This document shows, piece by piece, positions 43,512-51,915 of a stretch of DNA of 54,296 nt. Position 1 is the first letter of the stretch. Every line of letters begins with the position of its first letter. Both the position numbers and the translations under genes were made by a program. Under the pieces are notes generated by a model. The model was not told the DNA's origin. It did not search any database and saw only the letters and a program-made list of their open reading frames with translations. Origin of the DNA: Terriglobia bacterium (GTDB taxonomy: Bacteria; Acidobacteriota; Terriglobia; Bryobacterales; UBA6623); the NCBI GenBank assembly GCA_009838515.1, contig VXRL01000068.1, forward strand, positions 80,234 to 134,529, in the 5' to 3' direction.

Positions 43512-46500
43512 TCAGAATATTATTTTCAACCCGAACTGCACTTGGCGCATGGGCACGATCGTGTTGACAATCCTGCCCATGGTGGGCGAGAGCACCGTGG
43601 TGTCCGGCGGGCCGTAATTGGCCAGATTGAGCACATTGAAGAACTCCGAGCGCACCTCCACCCAGCGACCGTCGCCCCATGCGAAGCGCTTGAAGAGCGA
43701 GAAGTCCAGATAGGTCACAGTCTCGGTGTACACCAGACCGCGGCCGGCGTTGCCGAAGCTCCCGAAGGGGGGCGGTTCGAAAGCGTCCGTGTTGAACCAT
43801 CTGGCTGAGCTGCGCGAGCCCGAGTTGGGGTCTCCGACCAGATTTGGCCGCATGTAGCTCCACCAAGCGACAGTATTGCCGATGTTGGCTACGTCGCCGC
43901 TAACTACCATGTTGACCGGCTGGCCGCTCCGGGTCTGGAACAGGCTATTGGCGTGCCAGTTGCCCAGCACCCATGCGGCGGGACCCCTGTTGAATATCCG
44001 CTTACCCTTGCCGGCGGGCAGTTCCCATACCGAAGACACCGACAGGAAGTGCGGGACGTTGTAGCCTGCGACTCCGGTGTTGTTTTCCAAGTTGTAGAAG
44101 TCCTGCACGTACGAGCTACCGCCCGGGCCGTTCTCGGCGGTAAAGAAGCCGCTCGCCCCGTTGTCGACGGCGCGCGACCAAGTGTAGGAGGCGAGCAGCG
44201 AGAAGCCGTTCGAGAAACGCTTGTCGGCCTTGAACTCAAGGCCGTGGTAGTTGGACCGCCCGCGGTCGTCACCCCAGAACAACGTCGGATAGTGAGGCTG
44301 CGGTTTGCTCGCGGCTACTTGTTCCGCAGTGCCTGTACTGGGAGCTGCCGTGTTGCCAAGCCCCGTGATCTGGAGGCGTCGGCTGATGCTCCCCACGTAA
44401 GCCCCGGACAGCACGAGATTCTGGCCGACTTGCTGTTGCAATTCGACGTTCCACTGATGGCCGATGGGATTCTTGTTTTCGCGGTCGACGCACCAGCACG
44501 TATCGCCCCACGGATGCGGGCCAGGTAGCGGGCTCCCCAGCTTGTTGCGAAGGTCGTCGATGAATTGGACCGGCTCCCCGACGGCGTTCGCGGGCTGGAA
44601 GAAACCATCGTTATTGGGCCACCCGCCTGAGCCTTGCCAAGATTGGTTGACGCCCGTCAGCTGGTCAAACACGATGCCGTAGCCAACCCGAAGAACTGAC
44701 GTAGGATTCATGCTCCAAGCCAAGCCGAATCGGGGCTGCCAGTTGTCCCAGACGGGGATCGGGCCGATGCTCGTGTGATCAGCGAGTCGGATCTTGTCGC
44801 CGTGCAGCACGTCCTGCAGGCCGTCACCCGGAATGCATGGCGCGATTCCTGCTTGATTGCAGGGCGGAGGCATGGACTCGAGGCCCAGCAGGAATTCCCC
44901 CGTGTGGAGGTCTTGGTAGTTCTTGAATCGGCCGGTGGCGGATTCCACGTCAGGCCACATCAAGTGGTCGAAACGGAGCCCGATATTCAGCGTGAGGTTG
45001 GGCCTTATCCTCCACTCGTCCTGCACGTAGGCTCCGAAGGTCTGGTATCCGAAGAAAATCGATGAGGGCAGTCCGCCTGACACCTGGGACGGGACTCCGA
45101 GCAAGGCCGTGGCGACTGGATCACCCGTCGTTCCCACCTCGCCTGGCCGGAGGCCTTGCGTGGGCACTTCGGTGAAGTTGAAGCTGATCCCGCCTGTGGC
45201 GTTGGGAGTCAGGGTGTGGCGCAGAGTCTGCGCTCCGAATTTGAGGGTGTGGTTCCCTCGAATCCAGCTTAGGTTTCCGGTGTAGTGATACTGCTCGTAG
45301 TGGAACTCCAGCGGTCCTTCCATCCTTCGCAGTGCCCCCACGTCGCCGCCTGCAAAGCCACCGCTGCCGATGGCGATCGAAGGAATCGCACGTACGCCCT
45401 CAAGGTTGCCGAAGCCGGCTGCTAGGGCTGGGCCGTCACCGACTTCGTCATCCGGAATGGTGCCCTGCCGGTAGGGCTCCTTGGCGTAGCCGAAGCTGTG
45501 ATCCATGATCACGGTCGGAGAGAAGCTATGAAACCAGCCGCCGCCGTAGTTGACGAACGGGAACTCGCCGACCTCATTGATCAGCTGCGTAGACGGGGTC
45601 AGCTGTGCGCCATTGATCTTGCTGTATCGAACCCAGGCCCGGTCCAGCTCGCTGAACTGGTGGTCAAAGCGGACTTGGAAGTTGTCTGCATTGTTGGTTG
45701 CAGCATCTTGGTTGATCACGTTGAACTGCGGATCGCCCTGCAGGTTCGGCTTGTCGTAATAGCCCCTCAGGTAGGTCTGCATCGTTTGGTTCAGGCGCGA
45801 GGACGGGATCACGTTGCCGGGAAACTGGTCACGGATCAATCCCCCGGTATCGGGATCCATCCGGGTTGTGAGCGGGTCGTAAATGTTCATGCCGGTGGGC
45901 CAGTTGGAGAGGTCCCCGCCCAGCTGAGCATCCGTCGGCACGTAATAGCGGTTCGACCGTGGATTGCTGAAGCGCCAGCCTTCGTAGGCAAAGTGGAAGA
46001 ATGTCTTGTTCCTTATGATCGGTCCGCCAACGGCCGCTCCGAACTGGTTCTGGCGGAACGCCGCAGGCTTCACGTTGAACTCGTCTGTGAAGGGATCGCG
46101 CGCGTTGAGGGCGTCATTGCGGACGAACTCCCACAGCGAGCCGTGAAACTCATTGGTGCCGGTCTTGGAGATGACATTGATGATGCCCCCGAGCACACCG
46201 CCGAATTCGGCCTTGTCATTGTGCGACTGGACCTTGAACTCTTCGATGGCATCGATGATCGGCGGGATGACGTACATGTTGCCGATGTAGTTCGTATTGT
46301 TGACACCGTCCAGGAGGTGGATGTTCATGCGATTCCACTGCCCGTGGATGGAGGGGTTGGAGAACGACGCTCCCGGAACTCCGACGTTGGCAAGGTCGTG
46401 GCTGCCAATGCCGTTGCTCTGGGCCGTGCTAATGGGAGTTGCGCCCGGCGTGAGCGTGAGAAGCTGCGTGAAGTTCCTGCCGTTCAAGGGCAGGTCCTCG

Positions 46501-46940
46501 ACCTGCTTGACGCCAATCACCGTGCCCAGCTCGGAAGTCGACTGCTGGAGCTGCTCGGCCTGCGCCATCACCTCGATCGTTTCCGTCACGCTGCCCACTT
46601 CGAGGGCGATATTCTGCGTGACGGTCTGGTTGACGCCCACGTTGAACGTTGGCAGCACGGCCGATTTGAAGCCGGTTTGTTCGGAGACAAGCGTGTAGTT
46701 GCCCGGCTGCACGTTGACGAACACGAAGAAACCGCTCGCGTTCGCCTCGGTGGTGACTTCCACCCCGGTCTCCACGTTGGAAAGGGTGACCGCCGTGCCG
46801 GGCACAACCGCTCCGGTCGTGTCGGTAATGGTCCCGTTCACACCTCCGGTCGTGCTCTGTCCGAACGCTGCGGCGGCAGCAATGACGCAGACCGCCAGTA
46901 ACTGCACTCCACGGTGGACGGGATGGGAAGTCTTGAACAT
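43512..46940 (-). CDS. Oar-like TonB-dependent receptor (complete)
   Basis: Outer-membrane receptor of 1142 residues, second of this type in the window. A signal peptide (about 1-27, ending AAAFGQ) precedes the carboxypeptidase-regulatory-like domain (about 30-110: GVNGTITDTTGAVVPGTAVT), a plug (about 130-240: DLPLNGRNFTQLLTLTPGAT, NIHLLDGVNNTNYIG) and a barrel that ends in the expected MRQVQFGLKIIF with a terminal aromatic. ATG 46940 is preceded by AGGAG with a 6-nt gap. It is preceded on the same strand by a PSD1 gene that has no DUF1501 partner, 181 nt away, suggesting a shared substrate. That intergenic region contains its own promoter. Confidence 0.93.
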   Translation of the reverse strand: MFKTSHPVHRGVQLLAVCVIAAAAAFGQSTTGGVNGTITDTTGAVVPGTAVTLSNVETGVEVTTEANASGFFVFVNVQPGNYTLVSEQTGFKSAVLPTFNVGVNQTVTQNIALEVGSVTETIEVMAQAEQLQQSTSELGTVIGVKQVEDLPLNGRNFTQLLTLTPGATPISTAQSNGIGSHDLANVGVPGASFSNPSIHGQWNRMNIHLLDGVNNTNYIGNMYVIPPIIDAIEEFKVQSHNDKAEFGGVLGGIINVISKTGTNEFHGSLWEFVRNDALNARDPFTDEFNVKPAAFRQNQFGAAVGGPIIRNKTFFHFAYEGWRFSNPRSNRYYVPTDAQLGGDLSNWPTGMNIYDPLTTRMDPDTGGLIRDQFPGNVIPSSRLNQTMQTYLRGYYDKPNLQGDPQFNVINQDAATNNADNFQVRFDHQFSELDRAWVRYSKINGAQLTPSTQLINEVGEFPFVNYGGGWFHSFSPTVIMDHSFGYAKEPYRQGTIPDDEVGDGPALAAGFGNLEGVRAIPSIAIGSGGFAGGDVGALRRMEGPLEFHYEQYHYTGNLSWIRGNHTLKFGAQTLRHTLTPNATGGISFNFTEVPTQGLRPGEVGTTGDPVATALLGVPSQVSGGLPSSIFFGYQTFGAYVQDEWRIRPNLTLNIGLRFDHLMWPDVESATGRFKNYQDLHTGEFLLGLESMPPPCNQAGIAPCIPGDGLQDVLHGDKIRLADHTSIGPIPVWDNWQPRFGLAWSMNPTSVLRVGYGIVFDQLTGVNQSWQGSGGWPNNDGFFQPANAVGEPVQFIDDLRNKLGSPLPGPHPWGDTCWCVDRENKNPIGHQWNVELQQQVGQNLVLSGAYVGSISRRLQITGLGNTAAPSTGTAEQVAASKPQPHYPTLFWGDDRGRSNYHGLEFKADKRFSNGFSLLASYTWSRAVDNGASGFFTAENGPGGSSYVQDFYNLENNTGVAGYNVPHFLSVSSVWELPAGKGKRIFNRGPAAWVLGNWHANSLFQTRSGQPVNMVVSGDVANIGNTVAWWSYMRPNLVGDPNSGSRSSARWFNTDAFEPPPFGSFGNAGRGLVYTETVTYLDFSLFKRFAWGDGRWVEVRSEFFNVLNLANYGPPDTTVLSPTMGRIVNTIVPMRQVQFGLKIIF

Positions 46941-46962
46941 CTCTCGCTCCTGGGCGGCGGGC

Positions 46963-46992
46963 AGTGTATGGATTGGGACTGCCCCCAGTCAA
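46963..46992 (-). promoter_or_regulatory. Promoter of the second Oar receptor
   Basis: On the minus strand, TTGACT (46992-46987), an 18-nt spacer and TACACT (46968-46963). Transcription would begin about 16 nt before the ATG, leaving a leader just long enough for the AGGAG ribosome site (46951-46947). Confidence 0.55.
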
Positions 46993-47121
46993 CCGGCCGG
47001 CGTGCACCAGTGCCTCTGTCGGCGGGCCGCCCCGATTTTACATCAGCGGATTCGCTGGGTTCAATGCCTGGCCTCGGGCTGCCTGGGATTGCGGCTAGGT
47101 CCCGCTGCCTGCCAAAGGGAT

Positions 47122-49683
47122 TCAAGCGCGCGTGAGAAACTCCGCTAGGTTGAGCAGAACGCTTGCGACGGCGGCCCACACGGAACCCTCTGCGGTGGGA
47201 GTTCGGATGGCTCCTCCCGCAGGCTGAGATGTTTCGGCTTCCTCAATGAAGAGCTGTCTTTGCCTGTCGTGGTACGCAGCCAGCCTTCGTAGCTCCTCGG
47301 CGCTTGGTTCCCGCGACACGCACAGTCGAAACGCGTAGCGGAGGCGCTCGTCGACTGATGCTCCGCCTTCCCGTTGAATCCTCCTTCCCAGATGCGAGGC
47401 CGCTTCTTCGAAGACCGGATCGTTCAGCAGTGTGAGGGCTTGCAGCGGGGTGGTGGAGCGGTCTCGCTTGCAGACGACCTGGACATTGTCGGGCGCGTCA
47501 AACGTTTCCAGCTGCGGGTACGGCAGCGTACGCTGGCGAAAGATGTACAGGCCTCGCCTGAAGTTGTCCGCCCCCTCGCTCTGCGGCCATTTCACGAAGT
47601 TTCCAAATCCGATCTCAGTCGCTCCGTCGGGGAGGTACGGCCGCACGCTGGTCCCGCCAATACGGCGGTCAAGCAATCCTGCCGCCGCAAAGGCCGAGTC
47701 CCGGATGATCTCGGCTGGCAGCCGGATGCGCGACTGGCGTGCGAGCAGCCGGTTGGAAGGATCAACTTCCGAGAGGTCCGGGCGGACATCGGAGGACTGC
47801 CGATAGGTTGCGGACGTCACGATCAGGCGGATCAGGGCCTTTGTGTCCCAGCCGCTCTTCATGAACTCCAAGGCCAGCCAGTCGAGCAGCTCGGGGTGGC
47901 TGGGGCGCTCGCCACGTGTTCCGAAGTCGTCCGAAGTCGAGACCAATCCCGTTCCGAAGTAGCGCTGCCAGAGTCGGTTCACCGTGACCCGCGCCGTGAG
48001 GGGATTGTCGGCAGAGACCAACCACCGGGCAAGCGCGAGCCGGTCGCGCTTGCCGCCTGGCAACGGGGGCAGGGCGGACGGCGCAGACGGGTCTACCAGA
48101 ATTCCCGGGTTGCGGTAGTCTCCGCGAACCAAGATCCGAGTAGCAGGCGGGGCCGGGTTCTCGGCCATCGTGTAGGCCTGAGTGAGGGCAGGGAATCGCT
48201 CCTCCAGTGCCTTGAATTCCCGTTTCAGCTCGTCGAACTCCAGGTCTTCGAAACCGGCTGGCGTTGGAAAGTCATAGCCCCCCACGACGTTCCTTACGAA
48301 GTATCCGGACAAGCGGTCGGTCTGCTTGGCGGTGCGTTGTTCGGGTGCGGCGCGGAGCGTCTCGGCACCGCCGTCCAACTCGAACAGGAGCAGGTCCCAC
48401 AGGATTTTCCAGATCGGCTCCAGGCTTGTGTCCGGATCGGTCGCAGCTGCCAGGATGCGACGTTCCCAGTAGCCCTGCAACTCGGGGATTCGGTACCGCT
48501 CGAACAGCTCCGCCCGCCGCCTTTCGAACTCGGGACGGCGTGTCAGGTATGCTCGGCGCTCCCCGGGCAGCGGGGCGTCGACGTCGCGCTCGATGGCGGT
48601 GTTGAAGAATGCGTAGAGGCTGTAGAAGTCCTTTTGGCTGATCGGGTCGAACTTGTGATCGTGACATCGGGCGCAGCCGGCCGTCAGGCCCAGCCAGACT
48701 GTCGCGGCAGTGCTCGTCCTCTCAACGACTCGCTCCACTCGGTCCATCTCGAGGGGGAAGCCGCCTTCTCGGTTGTGGAGGGCGTTGCGGTGGAATCCTG
48801 TCGCGACGACTTGGCCCCGGCTTGCCCCCGGGATCAGGTCCCCGGCCACTTGTTCCACTGTGAACCGGTCGAACCCGAGGTTGCGGTTAAACGCATCGAT
48901 CACCCAGTGTCGCCAGCGCCACGCGTAGGGACGGATGTAGTCGGCCTGATAGCCGTCGCTTTCGGCGAAGCGGGCTTGGTCCAGCCAGTGCAGGGCCTGC
49001 ATCTCGCCGCTGTGCGGGGATGCCAGCAGGCGCTCAACGGCCCGCTCGTAGCTCATCTCTCCGCTCGAGAACGCGGCGACCTCGCTGAGGCTTGGCGGGA
49101 TGCCAATCAGATCCAAACTGAGGCGTCGCAGCAGGACGGCCGGGGGCGCCTCGGGGGAAGCTTCGAGGCCCGCGGATTCCAGCTTGGCCGCGATGAACGA
49201 ATCGATCGGATTCCGCGCCCACCCCACGGCTCGAGTTCTCGGGATCCTTGGCCGGACGGGCGACACGAACGACCAATGCGTGGCGCCTTGGCTGGGTTCT
49301 GTTCCCGATGGGAGGACATCCGGCCAGACTGCTCCCTGATCGATCCACGCCGTGATCCGGTTGATCTGTTCGGCAGGGAGGCGCTCGCCGCCGAGCGGCA
49401 TTACCGGGCCTTCCGAAGCGGGCCGAGTGAGCATCTGGACAAGTCGGCTGCCAGCACCGTCGCCGGCTTCGATCGCCGGCCCCGAATAGCCTCCGCGCGT
49501 CGCAGCGGCGGCACTGTCGAGGCGCAAGCCCCCAGACTGGTTGGCCGGTCCGTGACATGCGATGCAGCGCTGGCGGAGGATCGGCTCGATGTCAGTACGA
49601 AAATCGATCTGGACCGTCTGCGCTGCCAGCGGCGGAATCCAAAGGCTGACTAGCAGCAGGGACAGACGGAATGGAGTCGCCAC
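47122..49683 (-). CDS. PSD1-type protein: cytochrome c (PSCyt1) + DUF1549 + DUF1553, no DUF1501 partner
   Basis: Exported protein of 853 residues, third PSD1 protein. A signal peptide (about 1-22, LLLVSLWIPPLAAQ) is followed by one PSCyt1 haem domain (CIACHG), DUF1549 ([47 protein letters not shown]) and DUF1553 ([63 protein letters not shown]). Unlike the other two, no DUF1501 gene follows; the next gene on the strand is an Oar receptor. GTG 49683 is favoured because an extended -10 (TGATATTTT) covers the alternative TTG 49704 and AAGG precedes the GTG. Confidence 0.88.
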   Translation of the reverse strand: MATPFRLSLLLVSLWIPPLAAQTVQIDFRTDIEPILRQRCIACHGPANQSGGLRLDSAAAATRGGYSGPAIEAGDGAGSRLVQMLTRPASEGPVMPLGGERLPAEQINRITAWIDQGAVWPDVLPSGTEPSQGATHWSFVSPVRPRIPRTRAVGWARNPIDSFIAAKLESAGLEASPEAPPAVLLRRLSLDLIGIPPSLSEVAAFSSGEMSYERAVERLLASPHSGEMQALHWLDQARFAESDGYQADYIRPYAWRWRHWVIDAFNRNLGFDRFTVEQVAGDLIPGASRGQVVATGFHRNALHNREGGFPLEMDRVERVVERTSTAATVWLGLTAGCARCHDHKFDPISQKDFYSLYAFFNTAIERDVDAPLPGERRAYLTRRPEFERRRAELFERYRIPELQGYWERRILAAATDPDTSLEPIWKILWDLLLFELDGGAETLRAAPEQRTAKQTDRLSGYFVRNVVGGYDFPTPAGFEDLEFDELKREFKALEERFPALTQAYTMAENPAPPATRILVRGDYRNPGILVDPSAPSALPPLPGGKRDRLALARWLVSADNPLTARVTVNRLWQRYFGTGLVSTSDDFGTRGERPSHPELLDWLALEFMKSGWDTKALIRLIVTSATYRQSSDVRPDLSEVDPSNRLLARQSRIRLPAEIIRDSAFAAAGLLDRRIGGTSVRPYLPDGATEIGFGNFVKWPQSEGADNFRRGLYIFRQRTLPYPQLETFDAPDNVQVVCKRDRSTTPLQALTLLNDPVFEEAASHLGRRIQREGGASVDERLRYAFRLCVSREPSAEELRRLAAYHDRQRQLFIEEAETSQPAGGAIRTPTAEGSVWAAVASVLLNLAEFLTRA

Positions 49684-49702
49684 GACGAAGGCCTTCGCTG
49701 CC

Positions 49703-49711
49703 AAAATATCA
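49703..49711 (-). promoter_or_regulatory. Extended -10 box of the third PSD1 gene
   Basis: TGATATTTT on the minus strand, matching TGnTATnnT. It overlaps the alternative TTG start 49704, favouring the GTG at 49683 downstream. No clear -35. Confidence 0.35.
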
Positions 49712-49960
49712 GACTTCGCCCGCCCGGGTCTGCTTGAGGCAACTCGGGCGCGCTGAATTCGATGCCCGGCGAACCGGCGTCGGGACCCTAGCGCAAACCC
49801 GTTCGACCAGATGCGTTACTGGCGGGGCTCCGCAAGCCTATTGGTTGGGCCAGGATCGCGGCCTGGGACTGCTGCAGGCGCGTCAGCGGCCCGGCCAGGT
49901 ACGCGATAGCGACGTGCTGCTGGCACGCGGAGAGTCTGAGCGCGCCGCTCGCGTGCCGTC

Positions 49961-49966
49961 TACAAT
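49961..49966 (+). promoter_or_regulatory. -10 box 7 nt before the start codon (leaderless)
   Basis: TACAAT, then exactly 7 nt, then ATG 49974 of the gamma-glutamyltransferase gene. The arrangement is identical to that before 20671 and, with TACATT, before 33805. No Shine-Dalgarno sequence. Confidence 0.5.
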
Positions 49967-49973
49967 ACGCTGG

Positions 49974-51809
49974 ATGTACAAGATGAAGCGCCCGATTTCG
50001 CTCCACACACCGCTGAAGATCGGCTTGGCTATGCTGGTCTCAACCGTGACCATCGCCGCCGGCACGCGACCGTATGTGATGGGCACGCGAGGCGTCGTCG
50101 TTTCGGGGCACCACCAGGCCAGCGATGCCGGGCTCGACATGCTCAAGGCCGGCGGCAACGCCGTCGATGCAGGCGTGGCCACCGTGTTCGCGCAGGCGGT
50201 CACGGAATTCGACCGCTTCGGACTTGGCGGGGAAGTCCCGATCTTGATCCACAACGCTGCTGATGGCCGGGTGGTCGCCGTCAACGGGCAGGGCCAGGCA
50301 CCTCGCAAGGCGACCCTGGAATGGTTCCGCGCCAACGGCATCGCGGCCATCCCCGGGGATTGCTTCCTGCCGGCGCCCGTGCCGGCCGTCGTGGGCTCGC
50401 TCATCGCCGCGCTCCGCGAATTCGGCACGATGACTTTGGGCGAGGTGCTGGCCCCGGCCATTCGTCTCGCAGACGAAGGCTTCGCGGCCTTTCCGAGCTA
50501 TCTGGACAACCTGCGCCGGGTCCAGGGCCGCATCCGGGCAGAGTGGCCGACCTCCGCGCAGATCTTTCTCCCGGGCGGGGAACTGCCCAGCGTCGGGGAC
50601 TTGCTGGTTCAGAAGGACCTGGCTCGCACGCTTCGGCGGCTGGTTGAAGCCGAGCAGCAGGCGTCGGGCGCTGGACGGGATGCCGGCCTGCAGGCCGCTC
50701 ACGACCTGTTCTACAGCGGCCAGCTCGCCGCGGAAATCGTCCAGTTCCAGAAGGACTTCCGCTGTACCGACGCCAACGGCTTCACGTCTGCCGGCCTGCT
50801 GGAAGTCGAGGACTTCGCGGCGTTCCGCCCTGTGATCGAAAAGCCCGCCCGCACCTCGTACCGCGGCGTGGACGTATACAAGGTCGGCTTCTGGTCCCAA
50901 GGACCCGTCCTGCTTCAGACGCTGAACCTGCTGGAAGCCTATGACCTGCGCTCGCTGGGGCACAACAGCGCGCCATACCTGCACTTGCTGGCCGAAGCCA
51001 TGAAGCTGGCCTTCGCCGACCGCGAGTGGTATTACGCCGATCCCGACTTCGTCGGTGTTCCCGAACACGGCCTGCTGTCGAAGGACTATGCCGCGCATCG
51101 GCGCAAGCTGATTGACTTGGAGGCACCTTCCCTCAAGCTGCAGCCGGGCAATCCGTACCCGTTCCACGACGAGCAGCTCGCGCACGCCGCCGTGCCCGAC
51201 TCCGTTCCGTTTCGGCCCGACCCCCCGGGAACCACTGGCACTCGCGTAGCCGATGCGCAAGGCAACGTGTTCTCGGCGACTCCTAGCGGGGGCTGGTTTA
51301 CGACCTCGCCGATTATCGAAGGCCTCGGCTTCGTGCTCGGCACACGCGGCCAGAGCTTCGTCTTGTCCGAGGAACAGGCGAACAGCCTGCGGCCGGGCAA
51401 GCGCCCGCGCACCACGCTCACGCCCACCCTGGCGATGAAGGACGGTGAGCCCTTCATGGCCTGGGGCACGCCAGGCGGCGACGCTCAGGACCAGGTCAAT
51501 CTCCAGTTCCTCCTCAACGTGCTGGAGTTCGAAATGGACATCCAGACGGCGCTGGACGCGCCCCTGATCCAGATCCTCGACTTCCCCCCATCGTTCTTCC
51601 CCCGCCAGGTGCAGCCCGGCGTCATGCGTGCCGAGTCGCGCATGGCTCAGTCCACGGTGGACGCTCTCGCTGCTATGGGGCACACTGTCCTCGCCGCCGG
51701 GCCATGGTCCATCGGCGACGCCACGGCGCTGATGCTGGACCGACGCAGGGGCGTGCTCTACGGGGCGGCCGGGCCGCGCCGCGACAAGTCGTACGCCCTG
51801 GCTTGGTAG
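49974..51809 (+). CDS. Gamma-glutamyltransferase-family protein (Ntn hydrolase)
   Basis: Exported self-processing hydrolase of 611 residues that would act on glutathione or other gamma-glutamyl compounds. A signal segment (about 14-29) is followed by the family N-terminus GVVVSGHHQASDAGLDMLKA, GGNAVDAGVATVFAQAV, and the large subunit. The autocatalytic site is at Thr420 in PGTTGTRVADAQGNVFSATP, followed by GLGFVLGTRGQSF and the closing GTPGGDAQDQVNLQ. The classical TTH-x-S motif is changed to TTGTR, a variant seen in the broader gamma-glutamyltransferase-like group, so the exact substrate is uncertain. ATG 49974 follows TACAAT by 7 nt and has no ribosome site. It is read upstream of proS. Confidence 0.88.
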   Translation: MYKMKRPISLHTPLKIGLAMLVSTVTIAAGTRPYVMGTRGVVVSGHHQASDAGLDMLKAGGNAVDAGVATVFAQAVTEFDRFGLGGEVPILIHNAADGRVVAVNGQGQAPRKATLEWFRANGIAAIPGDCFLPAPVPAVVGSLIAALREFGTMTLGEVLAPAIRLADEGFAAFPSYLDNLRRVQGRIRAEWPTSAQIFLPGGELPSVGDLLVQKDLARTLRRLVEAEQQASGAGRDAGLQAAHDLFYSGQLAAEIVQFQKDFRCTDANGFTSAGLLEVEDFAAFRPVIEKPARTSYRGVDVYKVGFWSQGPVLLQTLNLLEAYDLRSLGHNSAPYLHLLAEAMKLAFADREWYYADPDFVGVPEHGLLSKDYAAHRRKLIDLEAPSLKLQPGNPYPFHDEQLAHAAVPDSVPFRPDPPGTTGTRVADAQGNVFSATPSGGWFTTSPIIEGLGFVLGTRGQSFVLSEEQANSLRPGKRPRTTLTPTLAMKDGEPFMAWGTPGGDAQDQVNLQFLLNVLEFEMDIQTALDAPLIQILDFPPSFFPRQVQPGVMRAESRMAQSTVDALAAMGHTVLAAGPWSIGDATALMLDRRRGVLYGAAGPRRDKSYALAW

Positions 51810-51855
51810 GGCTTGCGGGCTGCCGCGCCGGATCTCAGCCGGCGCTGTTGGGCGG

Positions 51856-51864
51856 TGCTACGAT
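51856..51864 (+). promoter_or_regulatory. Extended -10 box of proS
   Basis: TGCTACGAT, a TGn-extended -10, lies about 51 nt before the proS ATG. No convincing -35. Confidence 0.35.
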
Positions 51865-51915
51865 GGGACTTCCGCAGCTTGCCGAGGTGCTGTCTTTGGC
51901 TGCGGAATCCCCCAG

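Noticed and set aside
45498..46901. Long plus-strand frame (467 codons) antisense to the second Oar receptor
   Set aside because: No signal peptide, motif or ribosome site; composition mirrors the receptor's codon third positions.
47374..49653. Long open frame on the plus strand (759 codons)
   Set aside because: It lies fully antisense to the third PSD1 gene, whose haem motifs and DUF1549/DUF1553 landmarks are unmistakable. Long antisense frames are expected at this GC content.
50040..51683. Long minus-strand frame (547 codons) antisense to the gamma-glutamyltransferase gene
   Set aside because: Rich in Arg/Gly/Val with no recognisable domain; the plus-strand gene is clearly real.
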